A DNA stretch of 11,522 bases. Source: Methanimicrococcus sp. GTDB lineage: Archaea; Halobacteriota; Methanosarcinia; Methanosarcinales; Methanosarcinaceae. The DNA lies in the NCBI GenBank assembly GCA_009783635.1, contig WRDC01000044.1, positions 1 to 11,522 on the forward strand. The letters are read 5' to 3'. Positions 1 to 6,012 of this stretch are shown one piece after another. Position 1 is the first letter of the stretch. Each line of letters starts with the position of its first letter. Below the pieces are notes generated by a model. It did not search any database. It was not told the DNA's origin and worked only from the letters and a program-made list of their open reading frames with translations. Both the position numbers and the translations under genes were made by a program.

Positions 1-1158
1 GATGATGTTTTGGATGGTCAAACCATCAAGCTTCTGACCGACATCAATTATAATTCGGGCATTTTGGTGGACGGCAAAAACATCACATTTGACGTCACCG
101 GCTATATCTTGAACGTGACATCCGCACAAGGAGACGCTCTTAAAGTGGATGGCGCGGGCGGTGAAGTCAATTTGATTGACGGCGGCACGGGCGCGTTCAA
201 TGTCATCTGTCTGGACGCGTTCGGAAACGGTGTATATGCCTCTTCCGGCGGCAAAGTCGCGGTGACAAGCGTGATGAGCGATGGATTTGGATTGTTTGCC
301 ATCGGTACGGCCGTCACGGTGAGCGGCGATGTGACGAGTAACAAAGACGGCGTGGGGGCCGAGCTCGGCTCGGTCGTCAGCATTGGCGGAGACATGACAA
401 GCAGTGGTTCTCGCGGCGTAACTGCAGGAAACTCTTCGTCCGTCACGGTCAGCGGCAACGTAACAGGCGGTGTATCTTCGTATTACGGCGCAACAGTAAA
501 CGTTGGCGGCGACGTGTTAAACAGCGGCGGCTCTCACGGCGTATATGGCTATTCCGATACAGCTCTAACTTCCGATACAACCATAACGGTCGGCGGCAAC
601 GTGACCGGAAATACGACCGGCGTGTGGGCCGATAATTCGATCGTCAACGTTGGCGGTGACGTGACAAGCAACAACGCCGGCGTGGATGCCAAAAACGAAT
701 CTAAGGTCACCATTGACGGAATCATCTCGGTGCCTGTTGACAAGCCATATATCGAAATCAACGGTTTATCTTATGATATCGGTGACTATCGCAATCCTTC
801 CTCCAAACCGAACTATCTTGAATACACGGATGACGACAGTTTTGTTTGGGTGAAAATGGAAGGCGTCGAAGACGACAACGGTGACGATGACGGAAACGGC
901 GGCCGCGGCAACAGATTCGGCAACGCAACGGTTCGGGAAAACCAGAGCGCCGGCCGGCAGGTCGTTAGCGATGAATCGGGCGCCGAGCCGGAGGATACCG
1001 AAGAGGAAGAAGAAGAGGAAGAAGAGGAAGAAGAGGAGGAGGCGCAAAACGGCGGCAAATCCAAGACATGGCTTTGGCTGCTTCTTTTACTGCTGTTGGT
1101 CCTCATCATCGGTCTCATCATGAACCGCAAGAAGATTCAGGCATATCTGAAAAAATAA
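1..1158 (+). CDS. Beta-helix repeat surface protein, C-terminally membrane-anchored (5' truncated)
   Basis: The reading frame is open from the first base, so the N-terminus (signal peptide and upstream domains) lies outside the window; 385 residues are visible. Roughly residues 15-245 are built of about 20-residue imperfect repeats of the type V-x-V-x-G-D/N-V-T-S-N-x-x-G-V-x-A, typical of right-handed parallel beta-helix (pectate-lyase-like) cell-surface proteins. A hydrophilic linker rich in Asp, Gly and Asn follows, then a run of 14 Glu codons (1000-1041), then a hydrophobic segment (W-L-W followed by Leu/Val/Ile, about nt 1069-1122) and a basic tail ending in lysines. That order (exposed repeats, charged spacer, membrane helix, positive cytoplasmic tail) indicates an exported protein anchored by its C-terminus with the repeats outside. 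Binding target or enzyme activity cannot be told. It stops with TAA and is followed by a terminator. Confidence 0.8.
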   Translation, partial: DDVLDGQTIKLLTDINYNSGILVDGKNITFDVTGYILNVTSAQGDALKVDGAGGEVNLIDGGTGAFNVICLDAFGNGVYASSGGKVAVTSVMSDGFGLFAIGTAVTVSGDVTSNKDGVGAELGSVVSIGGDMTSSGSRGVTAGNSSSVTVSGNVTGGVSSYYGATVNVGGDVLNSGGSHGVYGYSDTALTSDTTITVGGNVTGNTTGVWADNSIVNVGGDVTSNNAGVDAKNESKVTIDGIISVPVDKPYIEINGLSYDIGDYRNPSSKPNYLEYTDDDSFVWVKMEGVEDDNGDDDGNGGRGNRFGNATVRENQSAGRQVVSDESGAEPEDTEEEEEEEEEEEEEEAQNGGKSKTWLWLLLLLLLVLIIGLIMNRKKIQAYLKK

Positions 1159-1171
1159 GATATGAAAATTG

Positions 1172-1210
1172 AGGCGCTCGGAAATGAATGATTTCCAAGC
1201 GCCTTTTTTT
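1172..1210 (+). terminator. Intrinsic terminator of the surface-protein gene
   Basis: Arms 1172-1185 and 1191-1204 pair (AGGCGCT with AGCGCCT, then GGAAAT with ATTTCC, one C/A mismatch between them) around a 5-base loop. A run of seven T at 1204-1210 follows. It lies 14 bases after the stop codon. On the other strand the hairpin is not followed by a clean T-run, so it mainly serves the rightward gene. Confidence 0.8.
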
Positions 1211-1231
1211 ATGATTTTTAAAAACGAATCT

Positions 1232-1597
1232 TTAACTTTGATTTTTCTTGCATTCAATGCATAAAGTCCGGCGGCATGCCTCACTATTGGCCATCCACCG
1301 GTTGCCCCAGCTTTTCAGCATCTGAATGATTTCAATCAATTCTTCTCCCTTTTTCGTCAGGGAATATTCGCATTTCACCGGAAACGAAGATGAATCGACC
1401 GTCTTTATGATCAGTCCTTCTTTTTCCAGCTCTTTTAACCGGGTGGACAGCGTTTTCTGAGTGATGCCGCCAAGCTGCCCTTTCAGCTCATTGAATCGCT
1501 TGTCGCACATCTTTCCTTTGTAAAGCTCATGAAGAATACAGAGAGTCCATTTTTTGCCGACGAGTTCTGTCAGCTTGTATATCGTGCAGTCTTTCAT
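1232..1597 (-). CDS. HxlR-family winged-helix transcriptional regulator, Cys-rich
   Basis: A 121-residue protein with the HxlR (MarR-like winged helix) signature. It has the N-terminal G-K-K-W-T-L-C-I-L helix (residues 14-22), R-F-N-E-L (34-38), the recognition helix region G-I-T-Q-K-T-L-S-x-R-L-K-E-L (44-57) followed by G-L-I, the wing with Y-S-L-T-x-K-G (78-84), and a C-terminal dimerisation helix. Full length for the family. Cys4 sits just before the first helix, where redox-sensing HxlR proteins such as YodB and HypR carry their reactive cysteine. The tail adds Cys108, Cys113 and Cys116, which could bind a metal or form a disulfide (inference). It is divergent from hcp, so it probably controls hcp and itself. 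There is no clear Shine-Dalgarno; a TATA-like box about 26 bases upstream suggests a nearly leaderless mRNA. The inducing signal is unknown. Confidence 0.88.
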   Translation of the reverse strand: MKDCTIYKLTELVGKKWTLCILHELYKGKMCDKRFNELKGQLGGITQKTLSTRLKELEKEGLIIKTVDSSSFPVKCEYSLTKKGEELIEIIQMLKSWGNRWMANSEACRRTLCIECKKNQS

Positions 1598-1622
1598 AAG
1601 TATCTGATATGAAACTTTCTAC

Positions 1623-1630
1623 TATTTAAA
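1623..1630 (-). promoter_or_regulatory. TATA-like box of the HxlR gene
   Basis: On the minus strand this reads TTTAAATA, centred about 29 bases before the ATG at 1597, the distance expected for an archaeal TATA box of a leaderless or very short-leader transcript. Its core TTTAAA is palindromic, so it could also serve hcp in the other direction with a leader of about 95 nt. Confidence 0.45.
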
Positions 1631-1645
1631 TGAATATTCCCATTG

Positions 1646-1654
1646 TACTTAGTA
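1646..1654. promoter_or_regulatory. Candidate operator in the HxlR/hcp divergent region
   Basis: TACT-T-AGTA is a perfect palindrome of 4-bp arms around one base, lying between the divergent HxlR and hcp genes. TACT...AGTA half-sites are known for some HxlR regulators (YodB-type), though with a wider spacer. The word AGTATC occurs here (1651-1656) and again at 1599-1604, each followed by GATAT, giving TATC-N-GATA and TATC-N5(approx.)-GATA elements on both sides of the promoter. Assignment is inference from position and symmetry only. Confidence 0.3.
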
Positions 1655-1752
1655 TCAAAAGGATATCTTCGACTGCGCTTGAATCCGAGCCATTCGAATG
1701 CTGTCCTTTTACATTAAAAAAACGGTTAAAAAAATCACTCAGGAGGAGTAAA

Positions 1753-3408
1753 ATGTTTTGTTATCAATGTGAAGAAACAATAAACGGCACAGGCTGCACA
1801 GTTGGCGGCGCGTGCGGTAAAAAAGAGGAGGTCGCCGTTCTTCAGGACCGGCTGATTTACGCTTTGAAAGGATTTGCTTTCTGCAACAGCCGCGGCCGTT
1901 TGAAGGGTTGCGCCGACCCGGGGTTCGGCCCGTTTGTCATGGACGCGCTGTTCTCGACGCTGACAAATGTCAACTTTGACGCCGCTTACTTTGAAAAACT
2001 GATCAATGAAACGCTGAAGCGCCGCGATGTTGTCCGCAATGCCGTTCACAACGGCGCGCCGCCCGGCCCGACCGCTCCGAACGTTGCCGTCATCACTTAT
2101 GAAGATTTGATGAAAAAAACGGCGGAGGAAATCGGCGTCTTGGCAACGGCGGACGCGGATGTGCGGTCGCTTCGCGAAACCTTGATCTACGGCCTGAAAG
2201 GACTTGCCGCTTACGGCACGCACGCGCTGATCTTAAACTCGGAAGACGATACCGTTTATCAATTTATTGAGAAAGGTCTGATTTCAACCATCGACGATTC
2301 GCCGCTCGAAAAACCGAACGTGGATCAGATGGTTGCCCTCCTGCTGGAATGCGGGGGTTTCGGCGTAAAAATCATGTCCATGCTGGATGCGGCCAACACA
2401 AAAGCCTACGGCAACCCCTCTCCGACATCCGTCAAAACGGGCGTCGGTAAAAACCCCGGCATTTTAATCAGCGGCCACGACCTCAAAGATTTGGAAATGC
2501 TTTTGGAACAAACCCGGGGGACCGGCGTTGATGTCTACACGCACGGCGAGATGCTGCCGGCACACGCTTACCCCGCTTTTCAGGAGTATGCCCATCTGGC
2601 CGGCAATTACGGCAATGCTTGGCATCTTCAGAAAACCGAATTCGAAAGCTTCAACGGCCCGATTTTAATGACGACCAACTGTCTCGTGCCGCCCAAAGAA
2701 ACCTACGCCGGCAGACTGTACACCACAAACGTGGTCGGTTACAGAGACGATAAAATCCAAGTCAAGCACATCGCCGTCAAATCCGGCGGCGGCAAGGATT
2801 TCACCGAAATCATCGAAGCCGCTAAAACTTGCCTCCCGCCGCAAGAACTGGAAAACGGCACCGTCATGACGGGCTTTGCCCACGCCGCGACGCTTTCCGT
2901 TGCCGACAAAGTCATCGAAGCGGTCAAAAGCGGCCACATTAAAAAATTCGTCGTCATGGCCGGCTGCGACGGCCGTCATAAAGAGAGGAGCTACTACACC
3001 GCGTTCGCGCAGGCGCTTCCGAAAGACACCGTCATCCTGACCGCTGGCTGCGCCAAATACCGCTACAACAAATTGGACTTGGGCGACATCGGCGGCATTC
3101 CGCGCGTCTTAGACGCCGGCCAGTGCAACGACTGCTATTCGCTGGTCGTCATCGCGCTCGAGCTTGCCAAAGCGTTCGGCGTTGAAAGTGTGAACGACCT
3201 GCCGATCGTCTACAACATTGCTTGGTACGAACAAAAAGCAACGCTGGTTTTCCTGGCGCTTCTGCATCTCGGCATTCAAAACATTGTCATCGGCCCGGTC
3301 CTTCCGGCTTGCCTGTCCCCCGCGGTCTTGGACGTCCTCGTCAAAACCTTCCGTGTCAGCAAAAACACGGAAGTCGAACCGGATATCAAGAGACTGATCA
3401 CTCTTTAA
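1753..3408 (+). CDS. hcp: Hydroxylamine reductase / hybrid cluster protein (class I type)
   Basis: A 551-residue hybrid cluster protein, a cytoplasmic Fe-S enzyme that reduces hydroxylamine to ammonia in vitro and is thought to detoxify nitric oxide or related nitrogen species. The N-terminal motif C3-x2-C6-x8-C15-x5-C21 binds a cubane cluster, as in class I enzymes of anaerobes. All expected ligands of the hybrid Fe-S-O cluster are present: His242, Glu266, Cys310, Cys405 (in G-C-D-G), Cys433, Cys458 and Glu493, at nearly the same numbers as in the Desulfovibrio protein. Length is full; the deletion seen in the short archaeal class is absent. The start was placed at ATG 1753, giving the family N-terminus MFCYQCEE. 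A strong AGGAGG at 1741-1746 sits 6 bases before it, so the 41 upstream in-frame codons are leader. The neighbouring divergent HxlR regulator suggests redox control. No Hcr-like reductase is adjacent. Confidence 0.95.
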   Translation: MFCYQCEETINGTGCTVGGACGKKEEVAVLQDRLIYALKGFAFCNSRGRLKGCADPGFGPFVMDALFSTLTNVNFDAAYFEKLINETLKRRDVVRNAVHNGAPPGPTAPNVAVITYEDLMKKTAEEIGVLATADADVRSLRETLIYGLKGLAAYGTHALILNSEDDTVYQFIEKGLISTIDDSPLEKPNVDQMVALLLECGGFGVKIMSMLDAANTKAYGNPSPTSVKTGVGKNPGILISGHDLKDLEMLLEQTRGTGVDVYTHGEMLPAHAYPAFQEYAHLAGNYGNAWHLQKTEFESFNGPILMTTNCLVPPKETYAGRLYTTNVVGYRDDKIQVKHIAVKSGGGKDFTEIIEAAKTCLPPQELENGTVMTGFAHAATLSVADKVIEAVKSGHIKKFVVMAGCDGRHKERSYYTAFAQALPKDTVILTAGCAKYRYNKLDLGDIGGIPRVLDAGQCNDCYSLVVIALELAKAFGVESVNDLPIVYNIAWYEQKATLVFLALLHLGIQNIVIGPVLPACLSPAVLDVLVKTFRVSKNTEVEPDIKRLITL

Positions 3409-3423
3409 AGTCTCCGCTCCCTC

Positions 3424-3506
3424 AAAAACGGAAAAATGAAAAAACGGAAAAATGAAAAAACGATAAAATGAAAAAACAAAAAAACGGAAAAACGAAAAAC
3501 GGTTAA
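3424..3506 (+). repeat. A-rich 16-bp tandem repeat downstream of hcp
   Basis: Three copies of a 16-base unit, consensus AAAAACGGAAAAATGA, recur with CG at 3429, 3445 and 3461. Degenerate copies (CG at 3485, 3493, 3500) follow at shorter spacing. It lies between hcp and the convergent homocysteine operon. Read on the minus strand it is a chain of T-runs behind the operon's terminator and may strengthen termination there. The core (ATGAAAAAACGGA) resembles the unit of the array in front of uvrC. Confidence 0.7.
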
Positions 3507-3536
3507 AAAAAGCCGGCTGTGTCAGCGCAGCCGTGC
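3505..3536 (-). terminator. Intrinsic terminator of the homocysteine operon
   Basis: CGGCTG (3514-3519) pairs with CAGCCG (3528-3533), extended inward by a T-G and a G-C pair to a TCAG loop and outward by two G-C pairs across a bulge. On the minus strand it is followed at once by seven T (3511-3505) and further T-runs. It lies about 70 bases past the stop of the NIL-ferredoxin gene. Between it and that stop (3537-3606) a weak rightward hairpin (3582-3598) followed by TTTTT could serve hcp; I rate that weakly. Confidence 0.75.
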
Positions 3537-3606
3537 CCATACGTTCCGCCATTTTGCCGGCGGCACCGCCCTGAAAAATTACGGCCTTTCCTCTGCCGCA
3601 TTTTTA

Positions 3607-4002
3607 TCAGTCGCCGTCGGTATCAATGGACAACGCCTGATGCGGGCACATATCGATACAAAGGCCGCAGCGAACGCATTTCTGCATATCCATGGTCAGG
3701 TTCCAGTCTTTGTCAAAGCCGTACACTTTGGACAGGCAGACGGAAATGCAGGCGCCGCACTCGATACATTCCTTTTCGTTCCGGCATATCGGCGTGTTCA
3801 GCGGAACGGCCGAGACGCCGCGCGCGATAAATTCGTCCCGGATGGTTTCGTAATATTTGTCGAGAATTTCAATAATGACTTCCCCGCCGGTCGAATCCAC
3901 GCGGGAGGAGACAATGCTGACCAATATTCCTGTTTTTAAAATGATTTCCGAAAGAATCGGAGATTTGACCCGTTCTTCCGGAAAGCTGATTTTTATCTTC
4001 AT
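3607..4002 (-). CDS. NIL-domain ferredoxin of homocysteine biosynthesis (MA1822-like)
   Basis: A 131-residue protein. Residues 1-70 form a NIL domain (the small alpha/beta domain also found in methionine ABC transporters). Residues 73-125 carry two [4Fe-4S] ferredoxin motifs: Cys79-x2-Cys82-x2-Cys85-x3-Cys89 and Cys109-x2-Cys112-x2-Cys115-x3-Cys119-Pro. The NIL plus ferredoxin arrangement, directly after a DUF39-CBS gene, is that of the Methanosarcina acetivorans pair MA1821/MA1822, which supports homocysteine synthesis from aspartate semialdehyde and sulfide. This subunit is presumed to supply electrons. Its ATG overlaps the stop of the upstream gene (ATGA), so translation is likely coupled. 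The first cluster lacks the usual proline after its last cysteine. Identification is by motif and context. Confidence 0.88.
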   Translation of the reverse strand: MKIKISFPEERVKSPILSEIILKTGILVSIVSSRVDSTGGEVIIEILDKYYETIRDEFIARGVSAVPLNTPICRNEKECIECGACISVCLSKVYGFDKDWNLTMDMQKCVRCGLCIDMCPHQALSIDTDGD

Positions 4003-5501
4003 TCGTGTTTCCCCCGCGTGAATAATTTGCTGATATGTTCGCTTGTCAGCATACCGATCACATTTTGATTCTCATCAATGACGGGAATCGCCGATATTTT
4101 ATGTTTGGCCAAGCGCTTGGCAATGACATCCACCGTCTCGTTCGGCGAGCAGGTCACCACATTTTTTGTCATGCAGGCTTCCACCGTATCGACTTTACCT
4201 TCCGCGACCGCTTTGGATATATCCCAAGACGTGATGATTCCGACCAATTTCCCTTTTGAAACAACGGAAATATGGTTTCTTTCATTTTGTTTCATCAGTT
4301 TGGCCGCTTCAATAAAGCTTTCCGTTTTCTCGACCGTCACCACTTTCTTGCCCATCACATCGCCGGCGACCGGCAGTTTGTTGGTCTCCTTCATGGGTTT
4401 CGCCGATTGTTTTTTCGGAAGCGTTGTCGTGTTTTCGCCTAAGAAGAATGTTCCGGCGGCAATCCGGCTTTTCAATTCATTCGCCACGTCCCGCGCTTTC
4501 TTAAAACTGGAGAGGGGAGAAGTCGTCACGTCTTTGCCGTTCAGCAAAACGCTTCCCGATTTCAGCTCCTCGTAGTTGGTTTTTTGAATCACCGGCCGGT
4601 CGCGTCTTCCGACGCTGTAATCTTTGATACTGATTTCAATATCCGCGTCTCGGACGGCCGTCGCTTTGGCCATCTCGGCATCCAAAATCGGGATCGGAAT
4701 TCCAACCCCGAGGTACAGCGAGGTCCCGTAGCCTTCGAAAGTGGCGGCGTTCACGTAATTTTTTGTCATCTCTTTAAGATTGGCCGTTGTCATGAGCGTC
4801 GCAAAGCCGGACGCCGTTGAACATTGCGTCCCTTCGCCGATGATTGTGCCTTCGGCGCCGCCCATGAATATTTTCGTCCCCGCGCCGATTGTCCGGTACG
4901 TCGGGTCGTTGGAAAGCGGCGACAGAATACCGGCGCCGGAATACGTCACATTTTTAAAGTCCGGAAGAAGTTTTCCCATGTATGTATGGAGAATCCTCTT
5001 GGAACCGTTGGTCGCGGCGTCATAACGCTGGTAAGCGTTTCTCGGATTGACCATGATGGCTTGGTTCAAGTCGTTCAGTGTCACGGTGGTTGTTAATTCC
5101 TTTCTCGGGTAACAGTCCGTTCCGTAAGACTGGGCAACGATTTTGATTTCTTTGCCGCGGATCAGGTCTTCAATGACATGGGCGCCGCCGTATTTCATGC
5201 CGGCCTTTTCCGATACCTGCGTCGCGCCCAAGTATGCGTCAACGGCGGCAAGACCGCTGTAGGCTTCCACATCATTCATGAACATTTTTGTTATTTTAAT
5301 CGGTATTTCGGAATGTCCGAAATTCAGAAAAACGCCCGACGAACACATAGCGCCGAAAGTCCCCGTGGTCACCACGTCCACTTCCAAAGCCGCCTTTTCC
5401 GCCCCGATGTCGTCCACAATGTCCGACATTTCTTCCGCCGTGACAACACAGACATCACCGGAGGCAATTTTTTTATTGATTTCAGCAATCGTTTTCGCCA
5501 T
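3999..5501 (-). CDS. Homocysteine biosynthesis protein, DUF39/COG1900 with two CBS domains (MA1821-like)
   Basis: A 500-residue cytoplasmic protein. Residues 1-365 form the COG1900/DUF39 domain, rich in glycine loops such as G-G-A-E-G-T-I-I-G-E-G-T-Q (214-226). A tandem CBS pair follows at about 380-497, usually an adenosyl-ligand sensor. In methanogens this family, with the NIL-ferredoxin, converts aspartate semialdehyde and sulfide to homocysteine. Two cysteines reported as essential in the Methanosarcina protein (my recollection: about 54 and 131) appear here as Cys53 in A-M-C-S-S-G and Cys130 in G-T-D-C-Y-P. The CBS pair could bind an adenine ligand such as S-adenosylmethionine for feedback (inference). 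The start is ATG 5501, with GGAG 9 bases upstream. It is first gene of a two-gene operon with its own TATA box and a long structured leader. Confidence 0.9.
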   Translation of the reverse strand: MAKTIAEINKKIASGDVCVVTAEEMSDIVDDIGAEKAALEVDVVTTGTFGAMCSSGVFLNFGHSEIPIKITKMFMNDVEAYSGLAAVDAYLGATQVSEKAGMKYGGAHVIEDLIRGKEIKIVAQSYGTDCYPRKELTTTVTLNDLNQAIMVNPRNAYQRYDAATNGSKRILHTYMGKLLPDFKNVTYSGAGILSPLSNDPTYRTIGAGTKIFMGGAEGTIIGEGTQCSTASGFATLMTTANLKEMTKNYVNAATFEGYGTSLYLGVGIPIPILDAEMAKATAVRDADIEISIKDYSVGRRDRPVIQKTNYEELKSGSVLLNGKDVTTSPLSSFKKARDVANELKSRIAAGTFFLGENTTTLPKKQSAKPMKETNKLPVAGDVMGKKVVTVEKTESFIEAAKLMKQNERNHISVVSKGKLVGIITSWDISKAVAEGKVDTVEACMTKNVVTCSPNETVDVIAKRLAKHKISAIPVIDENQNVIGMLTSEHISKLFTRGKHE

Positions 5502-5630
5502 TATGCTCGTCTCCTTTTCATCGCCGCGAAAGAACCGCGGTTTCTTTGTTTTTTGATTGATACTTCTGCTGCCGGCGCGTCATGTTTATTCGCTCTGCCG
5601 CGTCTGACCGGCAAATCTTTTCTCAGGGGA
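5502..5630 (-). promoter_or_regulatory. Structured 5' leader of the homocysteine operon
   Basis: From the TATA box, transcription should begin near 5630, giving a leader of about 130 nt. It can fold into a main stem where GCCGG (5571-5575) pairs with CCGGC (5608-5612) and CGCG (5576-5579) with CGCG (5599-5602), leaving a 5-base bulge (5603-5607). Just before the ribosome site, CCGCG (5523-5527) can pair with CGCGG (5535-5539). An overlapping palindrome around CCGCGG (5529-5547) offers an alternative fold. This resembles a regulated leader, but matches no riboswitch class I can name. Confidence 0.4.
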
Positions 5631-5651
5631 TACTGTCTATGACATAATAGT

Positions 5652-5659
5652 ATATAAAT
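5652..5659 (-). promoter_or_regulatory. TATA box of the homocysteine operon
   Basis: On the minus strand this reads TTTATATA, preceded by a purine-rich AAGCAAA that fits a BRE element. It is the best TATA match upstream of the DUF39 gene. A CTAT-N6-ATAG inverted repeat (5637-5650) overlaps the predicted start side and could be an operator. Confidence 0.55.
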
Positions 5660-5974
5660 TTGCTTCTTACTTATTACCATTGGTTATATTCTGGGAGTCT
5701 GCAGCGCTTTCCCGTTTATTGCTCTGCGGCGCGTCCGGCTCTCTCCTTAAATCGCTACTCACAGCCTTTCCGTTTTAAATTAAGGATATGGTGTATTCAT
5801 CGGCAACGAAGCATATCATTTTTAAAGTATTGTGATTATAATATCAAATATTAATAAAATCGCCTTTTAAAAAACGGCTCCGCTCGAATGAGAATCGGCA
5901 GAGTCCGGAATTTTATGTCTCAATTAAAATTAAATAATAAATCATCGTTAATCTATTACCTTCATTGCAATTTG
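5660..5974. other. Intergenic stretch without a recognisable gene
   Basis: AT-rich, with no open frame showing protein-like composition and no tRNA or rRNA pattern. It holds a 6-bp inverted repeat (GATATG 5785-5790 with CATATC 5812-5817, 21-base loop). An A/T-rich run at about 5921-5942 (AAATTAAATAATAAAT) is the likely TATA region for the kinase-like gene downstream. Confidence 0.5.
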
Positions 5975-5999
5975 GTAATTTGAATCGAATTCAAATTAC
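5975..5999. promoter_or_regulatory. Perfect 11-bp dyad before the kinase-like gene (operator or leader hairpin)
   Basis: GTAATTTGAAT (5975-5985) is the exact reverse complement of ATTCAAATTAC (5989-5999), separated by CGA. It ends 13 bases before the ATG at 6013 and lies about 30-55 bases past an A/T-rich TATA-like stretch. That places it at or just after the transcript start, a usual position for a dimeric repressor site; it could also fold as an RNA hairpin next to the start codon. Confidence 0.6.
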
Positions 6000-6012
6000 G
6001 TCGGTATGAATT

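Noticed and set aside
1630..1752. N-terminal extension of hcp from the ATG at 1630
   Set aside because: The 41 extra residues are not like the family, whose N-terminus is MFCYQCEE; a strong AGGAGG lies just before ATG 1753, and the region is needed as promoter/leader for two divergent genes.
5178..5642. 154-residue rightward frame opposite the DUF39 gene
   Set aside because: It is the antisense shadow of a well-supported gene, with His/Arg/Phe-rich composition typical of such shadows. The same applies to the long frames opposite hcp, AlkD, ogt and uvrC.
5660..5854. 64-residue frame in the intergenic gap
   Set aside because: No protein-like pattern, no ribosome site, and the leftward promoter of the homocysteine operon overlaps its beginning.
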